64,000 bases of DNA from Algoriphagus sp. (GTDB taxonomy: Bacteria; Bacteroidota; Bacteroidia; Cytophagales; Cyclobacteriaceae): positions 16,223 through 80,222 of the forward strand of contig NZ_JABXIN010000020.1 of assembly GCF_013373065.1 (NCBI RefSeq), read 5' to 3'. Numbering within the stretch: position 1 is the stretch's first letter; each line of letters starts with the position of its first letter. The notes beneath the pieces were generated by a model that did not search any database, was not told the DNA's origin, and worked only from the letters and a program-made list of their open reading frames with translations. This document shows, in pieces, positions 6,952 to 18,215 of this stretch. The position numbers and the translations under genes are program-made.

Positions 6952-7839
6952 TTATTTCAATTTCTCTTTGAAAAAAGCAATGGTCCGTTCCCATGCCAGA
7001 TTTGCTGCTTTTTCGTCGTAGCGAGGAGTAGTATTGTTATGGAATCCATGATTGACCCCTTCATACATATGCATGACATATTCCACGTTATTGGCCTTTA
7101 GGGCTTCTTCATACGCAGGCCATCCGGCATTCACCCGTTCATCCAAACTTGCATATTGGATCATCAATGGAGCCTTGATTTGAGCAGCTTCTTCTGCTGT
7201 AGGCTGACCTCCATAGAAAGGAACTGAGGCTCCTAAATCAGGGATTCGAACAGCCATCATGTTGGAGATCCATCCTCCAAAACAAAAACCAACGACACCC
7301 ACATGTCCGTTGCAATCAGGATGGTTTTTTAGGTAATTATAGGCGGCAATAAAGTCTTCTAACATTTCATCCCGGCTTCGCTTTCGTTGCATTTCCCGCC
7401 CTTCATCATCATTTCCGGGATATCCTCCCAATGGCCATAAGGCATCCGGGGCAATGGAAATAAAGCCCGCTACGGCACATCTTCGTCCTACATCTTCAAT
7501 GTATGGATTCAATCCGCGGTTTTCGTGTACCACTACAATTCCAGGGAATTTTCCACTTCCTGAAGGTTTTGAGAGGAGTCCTCTGATTTCACCCCCTCCA
7601 TTTGGAGAATTGTAGAATACATAATCTGAACTTTGCATTCGATCATCATCCGGTTGAACGGTCGCTGTACTTATGTAGTCCGGCATCATGGTACTCATCA
7701 GCGTCGTTAGTGTAATTCCTCCCACCGCATAGGCAGAAAGCTTTTCCATAAAGGTGCGACGATCTAATTGATTATGGGCGTAATAATCATAAAGATCAAA
7801 TACCTCCTGTGGGATGTCTTCTTTGTTCAGTTTTTTCAT
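6952..7839 (-). CDS. Dienelactone hydrolase family protein with twin-arginine-like N-terminus
   Basis: 295 aa alpha/beta hydrolase. The nucleophile elbow GFCFGG carries Cys instead of Ser, as in dienelactone hydrolases. The acid is probably the Asp in SLDERVNAG and the base the His in GVNHGFHN. The N-terminal region (1-60) contains DRRTFMEKL followed by the hydrophobic stretch YAVGGITLTTLMSTMM, resembling a Tat signal set about 28 residues in, so the enzyme may be exported folded. The substrate is unknown; the family cleaves lactones and small esters. It is followed by its own terminator, then the NYN gene. Confidence 0.88.
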   Translation of the reverse strand: MKKLNKEDIPQEVFDLYDYYAHNQLDRRTFMEKLSAYAVGGITLTTLMSTMMPDYISTATVQPDDDRMQSSDYVFYNSPNGGGEIRGLLSKPSGSGKFPGIVVVHENRGLNPYIEDVGRRCAVAGFISIAPDALWPLGGYPGNDDEGREMQRKRSRDEMLEDFIAAYNYLKNHPDCNGHVGVVGFCFGGWISNMMAVRIPDLGASVPFYGGQPTAEEAAQIKAPLMIQYASLDERVNAGWPAYEEALKANNVEYVMHMYEGVNHGFHNNTTPRYDEKAANLAWERTIAFFKEKLK

Positions 7840-8021
7840 ATCACAAAATTTTTTGTAGAAAATAGGATTATTTCAGGAGAATTGATAGCTCCTAATGCTA
7901 TAAGGAGAATTTTTGATTTTAAAGGTTTTTATTTTCTATCCACTATCAAAAAAAGAGATTATGGAATAATTGTTTTTGCCTGCCTGATTTTTCTTATTTT
8001 CAGGAGACAAAGCCACTCTCC

Positions 8022-8591
8022 ATGGAAGAGAAAAATATTACAACCAAGCTCAAGGATAAAACCAGCCGGGAAAGACAGACATTTTTTCGGGTAACTTTTA
8101 ATAATAATTCCCAGCTATTGAAGATTGCAGATAACAAAGCAAATATCATTATCAGCATCAATGCGTTGGTAATTTCTTCTATGGTGGCCTTGGTGGGTTA
8201 CGGTTCAGTTTCTCGCCAGTTGGATATGCAGGATTTTACAATGTTGGTCCCGATTATCCTTTTTGTTTTGATGTGCTTGATTTCCACTGTTTTGGCGGTT
8301 CAGGCTGCCAAGCCGAAGATTGTAGGCAAGTCAGATAACCAATCTAATGAAAACCGTTCTTTGATATTTTTTGGTTCTGTGACCCATTTTACCAAGGATG
8401 ACTACATTCAAAGCATCAAAAATGCGATGGACTCCAAAGATGAAATTTTGGAGCAAATGTCTACTTCCCTCTACTACCAAAGCATGGTGTTGAATCAAAA
8501 ATATCGCCTGCTAAGCTATGCCTATATTGTATTTATGGCGGGCTTGAGTGTTGGGGTGATTGCCTTTTTGGTACAGCTTATATATGGATAA
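8022..8591 (+). CDS. Pycsar-effector-like membrane protein (PycTM/DUF5706 type), orphan
   Basis: 189 aa. A soluble N-terminus (1-35) leads into LLKIADNKANIIISINALV, which matches the A-D-x-K-A motif and first membrane helix of Pycsar effector transmembrane domains. Predicted helices lie at about 41-60, 73-95 and 165-187, and the amphipathic region DYIQSIKNAMDSKDEILEQM before the last helix is typical of the family. In Pycsar defence such proteins are activated by cCMP or cUMP and damage the inner membrane. Here no pyrimidine cyclase lies beside it: neighbours are a hydrolase and msrB, both on the opposite strand. It could be a defence remnant, be driven by a distant cyclase, or have a housekeeping role. 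Confidence 0.72.
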   Translation: MEEKNITTKLKDKTSRERQTFFRVTFNNNSQLLKIADNKANIIISINALVISSMVALVGYGSVSRQLDMQDFTMLVPIILFVLMCLISTVLAVQAAKPKIVGKSDNQSNENRSLIFFGSVTHFTKDDYIQSIKNAMDSKDEILEQMSTSLYYQSMVLNQKYRLLSYAYIVFMAGLSVGVIAFLVQLIYG

Positions 8592-8601
8592 AAGATAGCT
8601 T

Positions 8602-9018
8602 TTATTCTCCTTTAAAATCCATACTTACTGAATTGATACAATATCGGATTCCTCCCTGGTCCTTTGGACCGTCAGGGAATCGATGGCCCAAATGAGAACC
8701 GCATTTACCACATAAAATCTCCTCCCGGATCATGAAGTGGGAATAATCCATCTGAACATCTATAGCTTCCGGCCGAATGGGTTCAGTAAAGCTAGGCCAA
8801 CCACAACCACTGTCGTATTTTTTTGAGGAGTGGAAAATTTCATTACCACAAACTTTGCACTCGTAAATACCGGTATCATGATTTAAATAATATTCTCCCG
8901 TGAAAGGGCGCTCGGTGCCTTTTTCAATCAAGACATGGTAAGAAGCTGAGTCCAATTTATTTCTCAATTCCTCTTCAGAAAATTGAACTGGATATACTTT
9001 TTTTTCTTTCTTTTTCAT
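8602..9018 (-). CDS. msrB: Peptide-methionine (R)-S-oxide reductase
   Basis: 138 aa, cytoplasmic (no signal). It has two zinc-binding CxxC pairs (CKVCGNEIF and CGKCGSHLGHRF) and the catalytic cysteine in RYCINSVSM. It reduces methionine-R-sulfoxide in oxidised proteins. It lies 36 nt downstream of the penicillin acylase gene on the same strand and is probably co-transcribed with it. It ends convergently with the Pycsar-like gene, 10 nt apart. Confidence 0.96.
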   Translation of the reverse strand: MKKKEKKVYPVQFSEEELRNKLDSASYHVLIEKGTERPFTGEYYLNHDTGIYECKVCGNEIFHSSKKYDSGCGWPSFTEPIRPEAIDVQMDYSHFMIREEILCGKCGSHLGHRFPDGPKDQGGIRYCINSVSMDFKGE

Positions 9019-9054
9019 TTTTCTATTTGAATAACCGAAACTGGATTAAGAAGT

Positions 9055-11430
9055 TTATCGAGGCTTCAAAATCAAAGGCTCGTCAGAACTTTCTAGAATT
9101 TCATTCTTATCCATGAGTTGGTAGCGGTATTTTCCAGTTGCGTAAAGTGAAGCTTGATCGCTATAATGTTTGCTAAAGCGGTTTCCACTTTGACCGGTAG
9201 GGAGCACAGAAAGAGAACGGCTTACGTCCATAAAGTCAATAAGGATTCTCATAGCAGGACCAGAAGTTACTTTGTAAATCCCCTCACCGTTGAGCTTAAA
9301 TGCCAATTTGTTGATGGACTCATCATTGGCAGGAATAGGATCCGTTTTAACATTGAAGATTTTGTCCAAAGGTTTCTGACTACCCAATGGATGAGGATGT
9401 TCTGCCACTACCACTCTTTCCCAATCCCAGGAATTGATGTTTTCTCCAAGTTGAGCCTCAAGTTCCTCAAGGGTAATTTTTAGACTTTCAGAGAAAATAT
9501 CAGCAAAACTCTCTTTTTCAGGGGTGTTGATATTGTCCCACCAGGGATTTTCCAAATTTCTAACAAAAGTTAAGTTAGATCGGATCATCATGAAAGTGCC
9601 CAAGTAATTTTCAAAAGCATCCTTTCCCAGCTCATCCTCCATCGCAAGTCGGAGGGTATGATAAAGCCATTTGTAATAAATGGTAGGGGTGGAGGAGTAC
9701 AGGTCGTGATTCCCATCCCAGTTTTCCAGTAAGGTTTTTACTTGTTCCTTCCCTTCAAAATCAAAATCTGGGATTTGCTCCAACATGATTTTCGCTATTT
9801 GGGGATGATCTGAATTGACCACTTCCAATTGCACAGACTTCATTTCTTGAATGGTCCAGTCATTTCTTGAGTTGATGGCATCTGCTATCCGCTGCCAACG
9901 TTCTCCAGGATAATAGTAACCGGGGAAGAATATCCCATTTCGAAGCGTATCGGGCTGATTATTTGCCGAGGCAACGAATCCCGATGGAGGGTTGATGCTC
10001 ATGGGATTGGTACTGAAAGGATACCAACCTTGAGGAAGCGTTTCAGGGTCCGAACCATTTGCAAACTCTTTGGAATGAACCTTTTCAGACCGTATTGGCA
10101 ACTTGGCAGCAGCCCACCAGGCAATATTCCCTAAGCTATCACCATACATAATGTTCAATCCCGGTGCATGAATTAAAGCAGCTGCATCCGCCACATCCTG
10201 AATGGTCTGTGCATGATTTATCTTATACATTGCTTCTAGGGCTTTGGTGGGTTCTAGGGTATATACCCACCAACTGCTCACTGGATTGGAACTTAGAGAA
10301 GCAATTTCCGGAACAACTGGATTCATGACTGGCCCATGGATGGTTTCTCGGATCTCAAATTCCACTGGAGGCTGACCTTTTACGGCTATTTGCTCATTTC
10401 TTACAGTAAAGCGTAGAAATTCCTCACCAAACCGGTACTCCTCAGGATTATTGGGATTCAATTGCACTTCAAAAAAGTCCTGATCATCATTTTCAAACAT
10501 GGTGAGGCCTACACTGTGATGTTTGCTATGTCCAACTAGGGCAAAAGGAACTCCAGCAAGGTGATTTCCATAAAAACTATATCCCGGATATTCTAAGTGC
10601 GCCTCATACCAAACAGAGGGGGATGAGAAACCTATATGTGTATCATTGGCGAAAATGACTTTCCCGCTTTTGGTTTTACTTCCCGAAATCACCCATCCAT
10701 TGGATCCTTCCAATAAAGGGATTGGTAATTTTTCCAAAAGACTTACCAAACTTCCATTTGATAGCGTATCCGGATAAAAATTCGGGATAAAATGATGTTC
10801 GGGTAAGGTTTGAATGGATAACGCTTCCAGGTATTCAGGCTCTAATTTTCGCTGCATCAGTGTCACCAAAGGATCTGTTTTTAGAGCCATGGCAAATGTG
10901 AAGGACATATAGCCCGTAATGGCATGAATGTCATTGATGGTGAATTCCCTAGGCTTTTCTCCCAAAAGGGTGTATTCCATGGGTAGCTTGCCTTCACGGA
11001 TAAACTCATTGACGCCATCGATGTAGGCTTCGGTAGCACTTTTCCAAGGGGAGTCAGGTTGTGCATTCCAATAGTCCGTTGAGGTCATCGCATGTTCTGG
11101 AATCCCTAAGGTTCTAAAAAATTGATCAATTTCGAGTACGTCCGGACCTAGAAATTCCGCCAAAGTTCCAGACCCCACTCTTCGCATCATTTCCAACTGG
11201 AAGATTCTGTCTTGCGCATGTAGGTAACCTAAGGCTCGATAAGCATCGGCTTTATTTGCTGCATAAATATGGGGAACCCCGTACTCGTCAAAATATACAG
11301 TGGTTTCTTCGGAAAGACCACTGATTGAAATGTCTCCCTTGTATTGGGGAGAATGAACAAGCACAAAAGTCAAAATTCCCAGGACTAGCAGAAAAATCAG
11401 CAGACCCACAAAGACACCAAGTTTTTTCAT
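9055..11430 (-). CDS. Penicillin acylase family protein (Ntn hydrolase)
   Basis: 791 aa. An N-terminal membrane helix or signal (about 4-26) directs it to the periplasm. The alpha-chain region has DEYGVPHIYA and ALGYLHAQDRIFQLEMMRR. The predicted autoprocessing site is G242-S243, with Ser243 in SNGWVISGSKT as the new N-terminal nucleophile of the beta chain. Family members hydrolyse amide bonds of beta-lactams, acyl-homoserine lactones or other N-acyl compounds; quorum quenching or antibiotic cleavage is possible but the substrate cannot be read from sequence. Full length for the family. Upstream on the same strand, 107 nt away, is a class III aminotransferase gene. Confidence 0.92.
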   Translation of the reverse strand: MKKLGVFVGLLIFLLVLGILTFVLVHSPQYKGDISISGLSEETTVYFDEYGVPHIYAANKADAYRALGYLHAQDRIFQLEMMRRVGSGTLAEFLGPDVLEIDQFFRTLGIPEHAMTSTDYWNAQPDSPWKSATEAYIDGVNEFIREGKLPMEYTLLGEKPREFTINDIHAITGYMSFTFAMALKTDPLVTLMQRKLEPEYLEALSIQTLPEHHFIPNFYPDTLSNGSLVSLLEKLPIPLLEGSNGWVISGSKTKSGKVIFANDTHIGFSSPSVWYEAHLEYPGYSFYGNHLAGVPFALVGHSKHHSVGLTMFENDDQDFFEVQLNPNNPEEYRFGEEFLRFTVRNEQIAVKGQPPVEFEIRETIHGPVMNPVVPEIASLSSNPVSSWWVYTLEPTKALEAMYKINHAQTIQDVADAAALIHAPGLNIMYGDSLGNIAWWAAAKLPIRSEKVHSKEFANGSDPETLPQGWYPFSTNPMSINPPSGFVASANNQPDTLRNGIFFPGYYYPGERWQRIADAINSRNDWTIQEMKSVQLEVVNSDHPQIAKIMLEQIPDFDFEGKEQVKTLLENWDGNHDLYSSTPTIYYKWLYHTLRLAMEDELGKDAFENYLGTFMMIRSNLTFVRNLENPWWDNINTPEKESFADIFSESLKITLEELEAQLGENINSWDWERVVVAEHPHPLGSQKPLDKIFNVKTDPIPANDESINKLAFKLNGEGIYKVTSGPAMRILIDFMDVSRSLSVLPTGQSGNRFSKHYSDQASLYATGKYRYQLMDKNEILESSDEPLILKPR

Positions 11431-11537
11431 AGAATTTTAGGTATTAAATAAAGTCTAGTTTACAAAAAATGATGATTATTCAGCTATTATTTTTTTGCTT
11501 TTAGTGGGTTATGAAATTGCCCTCATTAGGTGAAGGC

Positions 11538-12722
11538 TTAGCTGCAGTCTTCTATAGCTTTAAAAATAAGCTTACAAGCTGTGCGGATTTCATCCTTAGA
11601 AATAATTAAGGGTGGAGCAATTCGCATGGAATCATCACAGAAAAGGAACCAATCTGTTATGACTCCCAATTCAATCGCTCGGTCAATAATCGGCTTTAGA
11701 ATATCAAAAGATTCAAATTCCACAGCCATCATTAACCCTTTGTTTCGGATGGCTTTGATTTTGGGATGAACCAAAAGCTCTCGAAAGAGATTTGCTTTTT
11801 CCTCAACTTGATCAATAAGTTTCTCCTCCTGTAGAATTTGAATGGTTGCCAATGAGGCAGCTGCACTCACAGGATGACCTCCAAAGGTGGTGATATGACC
11901 CAATAGGGGATTGTTTTTGAAAACACCCATCAACTCCTTATTGGCAATAAAAGCTCCAATGGGCATTCCGCCTCCCATTCCTTTGGCACAAACCACCACA
12001 TCCGGAATAATTTCAAAATGCTCAAAAGCCCAAAATTTACCGGTTCTTCCAAATCCAGCTTGGATCTCATCCAAGATTAAAATTGTCCCTGTTTCATCGC
12101 ACTTTTTACGCAAAGCTTGAAAATATTCCTTGCAAGCTACCCGAATTCCAGCTTCTCCCTGAATGGTTTCGATGACTACTGCGGCAGTCTTTTCATTGAT
12201 TTTTTCCAAATCTGAAAAAGACCCATAGACAATATGACTGACTCCCGGGACCAAAGGACGATAAGCGCGTTTGAAAATTTCATTTCCTCCTATACTCAAG
12301 GCTCCCTGTGAGCTTCCATGATAGGCATTGACGCAGGAAATGATTTCAGCCCTTCCAGTGTATCTCTTGGCAAGTTTCAATGCGCCTTCAATGGCTTCGG
12401 ATCCACTATTCACCAAATAGACATTGTCCAATTTTTCAGGTAGCGTATCGCATAAGGCTTTAGCGAGACGGGTTTGGGGGCTTTGAACGTATTCCCCATA
12501 AACCATCAGGTGTAGGTAATGATCCAGTTGATTATGAATTGCTTCCAAAACTTTCGGATGCCGATGGCCAACATTGCTGACCCCGATTCCGGAAATCAAA
12601 TCCATATATTTTTCTCCATTTGGGCCATAGAGATAGATTCCCTCTGCTTTTTCCACTTCAATCAAAAGTGGAAAATCAGTGGTTTGAGCCAAATGTGAAA
12701 GGAAAAGTTGTCGGTTGTTCAT
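11538..12722 (-). CDS. Class III PLP-dependent aminotransferase (aspartate aminotransferase family)
   Basis: 394 aa. The fold type I core shows LVNSGSEAIEGALKLAKR, the Asp of ILILDEIQAGFGRTG (contacts the PLP nitrogen), and the Schiff-base Lys in VVCAKGMGGGMPIGAF. The family includes acetylornithine, ornithine and 4-aminobutyrate aminotransferases. Nothing visible decides among these, and there are no arginine biosynthesis genes beside it. The start at 12722 lies 3 nt after the stop of the methyltransferase gene, so the two are probably translated from one mRNA. Confidence 0.92.
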   Translation of the reverse strand: MNNRQLFLSHLAQTTDFPLLIEVEKAEGIYLYGPNGEKYMDLISGIGVSNVGHRHPKVLEAIHNQLDHYLHLMVYGEYVQSPQTRLAKALCDTLPEKLDNVYLVNSGSEAIEGALKLAKRYTGRAEIISCVNAYHGSSQGALSIGGNEIFKRAYRPLVPGVSHIVYGSFSDLEKINEKTAAVVIETIQGEAGIRVACKEYFQALRKKCDETGTILILDEIQAGFGRTGKFWAFEHFEIIPDVVVCAKGMGGGMPIGAFIANKELMGVFKNNPLLGHITTFGGHPVSAAASLATIQILQEEKLIDQVEEKANLFRELLVHPKIKAIRNKGLMMAVEFESFDILKPIIDRAIELGVITDWFLFCDDSMRIAPPLIISKDEIRTACKLIFKAIEDCS

Positions 12723-12725
12723 GCT

Positions 12726-13622
12726 TTAAAAACTCCGAAAGCGGTAAAAGATTCCCAAAGGAAGTTTTTTATGAAAAGAATCCTCTAAGTACAACTCCCC
12801 ATGCTCGGCATGTTGAATGTTCTTGAAATTCGATTGAATTAAATTGACTGCGATTAAAGAAGAAAAGCTCAGGGAATACATATTTAATAAAAGAAAATGT
12901 GCTTTGGGATCCAGAATTTCTGCACAGACTTTCAAAAGCTCATTGATCTGCTCTTCCAAAACCCACTTTTCTCCGTCAGGACCTCGCCCATAAGCTGGAG
13001 GATCCAATATGATTCCCTGATAGGTGTTTCCTCTGCGGGCTTCACGTTTGATGAATTTCATAGCATCATCTACGATCCACCGGATACCGTCTAAGCCGGA
13101 GGCCTCCATATTATGCCTGGACCAAGTCACGACTTGTTTCACAGAATCCAAGTGCGTGACGTCTGCTCCGGCAGCTCGTGCTGCCACAGAAGCTGCTCCT
13201 GTGTAGGCAAAAAGATTTAAAACTTTTGGGTTGGAATGAGGGAATGCTCGAATGGTCTGGTAGATGTAATCCCAGTTAACAGCCTGCTCAGGGAATAAAC
13301 CGATGTGTTTGAAAGAGGTTTGGGCAAGATTCAGATTAAGGTGTAGCCCTTCTGTATTCTTATAAGTAATCTGCCAATTATGGGGCATTTTTTTGAGTTG
13401 CTCCCAACGACCCTTTTCAGGATTGTTCTTTTCTTTCGCAAAATGAGCATGGGCTTTTTTTCTCCATTCCGATTCAGGAAGGGATTTGTCCCAGATTGCC
13501 TGAGGTTCGGGTCTACTGATTATGAAATCACCGAATCGCTCTAGTTTTTCAAAACCTCCCGTGTCAATTAATTCATAATCCTTCCACGGGCCCGGAGCCA
13601 AAGACAAAATGCTTTCTTTCAT
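12726..13622 (-). CDS. Class I SAM-dependent methyltransferase (RlmI/RlmK-like, probable rRNA methyltransferase)
   Basis: 298 aa from the ATG at 13622. The track start at 13643 is a TTG seven codons earlier and less likely. SAM-binding motif I is NLFAYTGAASVAARAAGADVTHLD, and the catalytic motif is ILDPPAYGRGPDG. These are the features of the RlmI/YccW family that methylates 23S rRNA cytosine, but the N-terminal PUA domain of RlmI is not apparent, so the exact target is open. It is the first gene of a two-gene unit with the aminotransferase. Confidence 0.85.
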   Translation of the reverse strand: MKESILSLAPGPWKDYELIDTGGFEKLERFGDFIISRPEPQAIWDKSLPESEWRKKAHAHFAKEKNNPEKGRWEQLKKMPHNWQITYKNTEGLHLNLNLAQTSFKHIGLFPEQAVNWDYIYQTIRAFPHSNPKVLNLFAYTGAASVAARAAGADVTHLDSVKQVVTWSRHNMEASGLDGIRWIVDDAMKFIKREARRGNTYQGIILDPPAYGRGPDGEKWVLEEQINELLKVCAEILDPKAHFLLLNMYSLSFSSLIAVNLIQSNFKNIQHAEHGELYLEDSFHKKLPLGIFYRFRSF

Positions 13623-13884
13623 TTTCAATTTTTCTAAGCCCAAAAATAAGGGATTTAGGGGAGTTGGAGTCGAAAATGGTGGAAATCCCCTTTTCCGAGT
13701 TTAGAAATGGGTTCCCTTTCATCCAAACTGGAAAGAAATGTAAAAAATATGGCTTTGGTTTTCAGTAAGATGAATCAGAAAACAGGGATTATTCTGTTTT
13801 GTATGCAGGGATTTTGATACAGAAATTGTATTTTTCCACTTCATGTTTTTCAAGAATCCATGCTTATACGCTTCAATTTGATCC

Positions 13885-14706
13885 ATGTCTAAAAAACTGA
13901 TTGATGTAGAAAAAGCAATTCATTCCAAGAATCCAAAGTTGTTGAAATGGATGCCCGGTTTTGTGCTGTCTTACATCAAAAATGTAACGCATGAATCTTG
14001 GATGAATTCCATCATGGAGCGGATTGGACATTTGAAGGGTTTGGACTTTGTGGATGCTTTGGTTCATGAATTTGAGTTAGATGTCCAGTTGGTCGGTGCT
14101 GAAAAAATCCCGGAAAAAGGAGGGGTAATTATCGCAGCGAATCATCCTTTGGGTGGAATGGACGGGATTGCCTTGATGCATGCCATTGGAAAAATCAGGC
14201 CAGATATTCGTTTTTTGGTCAATGATCTCCTGATGACCTTCGATAATTTTGATCCGCTTTTTGTTCCGGTGAACAAACATGGACGCAATTCCATGGAAAC
14301 TATTCAAAAAATTGAAGAAGCGTATTCAGGGGATTATGTAGTCATTATTTTTCCAGCAGGATTAGTCTCCAGAAAATCCAATCTAGGTATTCGAGATTTG
14401 ACTTGGAGAAAAAGTTTTATTACCAAAGCCAAGAAATATAAAAAGGATATCATCCTTTGTTTCATAGGGGGAAGAAATTCAAATTTCTTTTACAATTTGG
14501 CCAATTGGCGTAAAAAACTGGGGATAAAGGCTAATTTAGAGATGTTTTATTTGGCCGATGAGATGTATAAGCAGCGTGGCCAACAGGTTAAAATCCAATT
14601 GGGCGAAGTAATCAATCCGTCCCAGTTGACCCCAGAGAAGTCAGAGCTCAAATGGGCAGAATATTTGAAAGGTAAGGTGTATGAAATCGGATCTAAAAAT
14701 GGATAA
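13885..14706 (+). CDS. Lysophospholipid acyltransferase family protein (GlsA/OlsA-like O-acyltransferase)
   Basis: 273 aa. The PlsC-type acyltransferase signature is present as AANHPLGGMDGIAL (H-x4-D), followed by VPVNKHGRNS and the FPAGLVS block. The enzyme should transfer a fatty acid to a hydroxyl group at the membrane. Its stop overlaps the start of a GNAT-like N-acyltransferase. This O-/N-acyltransferase pair is the arrangement known for ornithine lipids (OlsA/OlsB) and for glycine lipids in Bacteroides (GlsA/GlsB), so making an acyloxyacyl amino-acid lipid is more likely than making phosphatidic acid. A PlsC candidate for that role lies elsewhere in the window (47551-48282). Confidence 0.85.
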   Translation: MSKKLIDVEKAIHSKNPKLLKWMPGFVLSYIKNVTHESWMNSIMERIGHLKGLDFVDALVHEFELDVQLVGAEKIPEKGGVIIAANHPLGGMDGIALMHAIGKIRPDIRFLVNDLLMTFDNFDPLFVPVNKHGRNSMETIQKIEEAYSGDYVVIIFPAGLVSRKSNLGIRDLTWRKSFITKAKKYKKDIILCFIGGRNSNFFYNLANWRKKLGIKANLEMFYLADEMYKQRGQQVKIQLGEVINPSQLTPEKSELKWAEYLKGKVYEIGSKNG

Positions 14707-15664
14707 GGAAGAAGCGATTATACCCACGGTAGATCGGGAACTTTTAAAGTCTGAATTGACGCCTGAACGTTTTCTTCGCTATACAAACAACGGGAACAAC
14801 CTCGTGTACCTGGTTAATTATCATAATTCTCCGAACGTGGTCCGAGAAGTGGGAAGATTACGGGAATTGACTTTTCGGGCTGCAGGAGGGGGAACCGGTT
14901 TGAGTATGGATTTGGATGAAAATGATACTAGTCCAAATTGCTATGAGCAGTTGATAACCTGGAATCCTGAAGATGAAGAGATCGTAGCGGGATATCGCTT
15001 AATTCACTGCAAAAACGCCATTGACGTGGAAGGGGAGATAAATCTTTCGACCGTTCATCTTTTTGAATTTTCACCTGAGTTTGTTCAGAACTTTTTACCA
15101 AAAACCATTGAATTAGGAAGGTCTTTTGTCCAGCCAAAATACCAGCCCAGTTTCGACAATCGAAAAGGGATTTTCAGTTTGGATAATTTATGGGATGGCT
15201 TGGGTGCTGTTGTCTTATTAAATCCCGATGTGAAATATCTGTTTGGGAAAGTAACCATGTATCCACATTATCACCGGGAAGCTCGGGATTTGTTATTGGT
15301 TTTTATGAATCATTATTTTCCGGATCGACGGAACCTGGTACAGCCTAAAGCTGAACTCAATTTGACCTATGAAACAGCCGTTGGAAACGGTCCCAATCCT
15401 TTTGAAAAATTAGATTATAAAGAAGGATATAAGTTGCTGAATTCCAGAATCAGAGCTTATGGAGAAAACATACCTCCTTTGATCAATACCTACATGAATC
15501 TTTCGCCAACCATGATGACTTTTGGTACGGCCTTGAATGATGAATTTGGAGAAGTAGAAGAAACTGGGATTTTGATCACCTTGGATGATATCTACGAGTC
15601 AAAAAAGCATCGGCATATGGATACCTTTGATCGGGACCGTGTTTTTGGATCAAGAGATGTCTGA
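14681..15664 (+). CDS. GNAT-type N-acyltransferase (GlsB/OlsB-like, hemolysin-associated family)
   Basis: 327 aa. It belongs to the acetyltransferase-fold family used for amino-acid lipid N-acylation: REVGRLRELTFRAAGGGTG, then DEEIVAGYRLIHCKNA and a central GRSFVQPKYQ. It is expected to attach a beta-hydroxy fatty acid to the amino group of an amino acid such as glycine or ornithine, giving the substrate for the preceding O-acyltransferase. The ATG at 14681 has AAGG just upstream; a second ATG at 14699 overlaps the previous stop by 8 nt and is equally possible. Its own end overlaps the next start (ATGTCTGA), so all three genes are translationally linked. Confidence 0.85.
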   Translation: MKSDLKMDKEEAIIPTVDRELLKSELTPERFLRYTNNGNNLVYLVNYHNSPNVVREVGRLRELTFRAAGGGTGLSMDLDENDTSPNCYEQLITWNPEDEEIVAGYRLIHCKNAIDVEGEINLSTVHLFEFSPEFVQNFLPKTIELGRSFVQPKYQPSFDNRKGIFSLDNLWDGLGAVVLLNPDVKYLFGKVTMYPHYHREARDLLLVFMNHYFPDRRNLVQPKAELNLTYETAVGNGPNPFEKLDYKEGYKLLNSRIRAYGENIPPLINTYMNLSPTMMTFGTALNDEFGEVEETGILITLDDIYESKKHRHMDTFDRDRVFGSRDV

Positions 15665-16031
15665 AAAACATTTGACACTGATTGTAGGCGCAACTACAAA
15701 TCCTTCCCGCTATGCTTATTTGGCGGCTCGAATGTTTGAGGAGCGCCAAATTCCTTTCATACCCATTGGGATCAAAAAAGGAGAGGTATTTGGAAAAGAA
15801 ATTTTGGATCTTCGAACTCGACCAAAATTAGAAGAGATTCATACCATCACCTTGTACATTGGTCCACAACATCAGGAAGAGTGGATCGAATACCTGCTCA
15901 GTCTTCATCCAAAGCGAATTATTTTTAATCCTGGAACGGAAAATATGGATTTTGCGAACCGTGCAAAAAAAGAGGGAATAGAAGTTCTTTTTGCTTGTAA
16001 TTTGGTGATGTTGAGTACAGGTCAATATTAA
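15657..16031 (+). CDS. CoA-binding domain protein (YccU-like)
   Basis: 124 aa. The start is taken at the ATG at 15657, which overlaps the preceding stop as ATGTCTGA. The track start at 15585 lies inside the upstream gene. It is a single Rossmann-like CoA-binding domain: VGATTNPSRYAYLAARM, PFIPIGIKKGEVFG and a Cys in LFACNLVML. No catalytic domain is attached. The family binds CoA or acyl-CoA, and its coupling to two acyltransferases suggests a role in the acyl supply or regulation of that lipid pathway, though this is inferred only from position. Confidence 0.85.
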   Translation: MSEKHLTLIVGATTNPSRYAYLAARMFEERQIPFIPIGIKKGEVFGKEILDLRTRPKLEEIHTITLYIGPQHQEEWIEYLLSLHPKRIIFNPGTENMDFANRAKKEGIEVLFACNLVMLSTGQY

Positions 16032-16117
16032 GAGAAGTATAGTCTACTTAGAATAGATTCAGGTCCTAAAATCAAGAAGGACAAGAATTGATTTTTTTTG
16101 AATTAAAAAAACATTAA

Positions 16118-16150
16118 AAAAAGCTGAAAACCCCGCTTTTAGCTTTCTGT
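16118..16150. terminator. Hairpin between the acyltransferase operon and gyrB
   Basis: AGCTGAAA/TTTTAGCT stem (8 bp with one wobble) around CCCCG, with an A run before and a T-rich stretch after. It probably ends the upstream operon. Confidence 0.45.
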
Positions 16151-16220
16151 TTTCCGCGGTCAACTCACATTTTTTGCTTATCTTGCCCAATCATTTGAAA
16201 ATTTAAAAAACACCGACTGA

Positions 16221-18209
<1,989 letters not shown>

Positions 18210-18215
18210 GGAATC

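Noticed and set aside
7768-8094. 108-aa plus-strand ORF overlapping the Pycsar-like gene start
   Set aside because: It is out of frame with the conserved protein, and much of it lies antisense to the hydrolase start.
15585-15656. Upstream start for the CoA-binding protein
   Set aside because: It would lie within the N-acyltransferase gene and adds non-conserved residues; the coupled ATG at 15657 fits.
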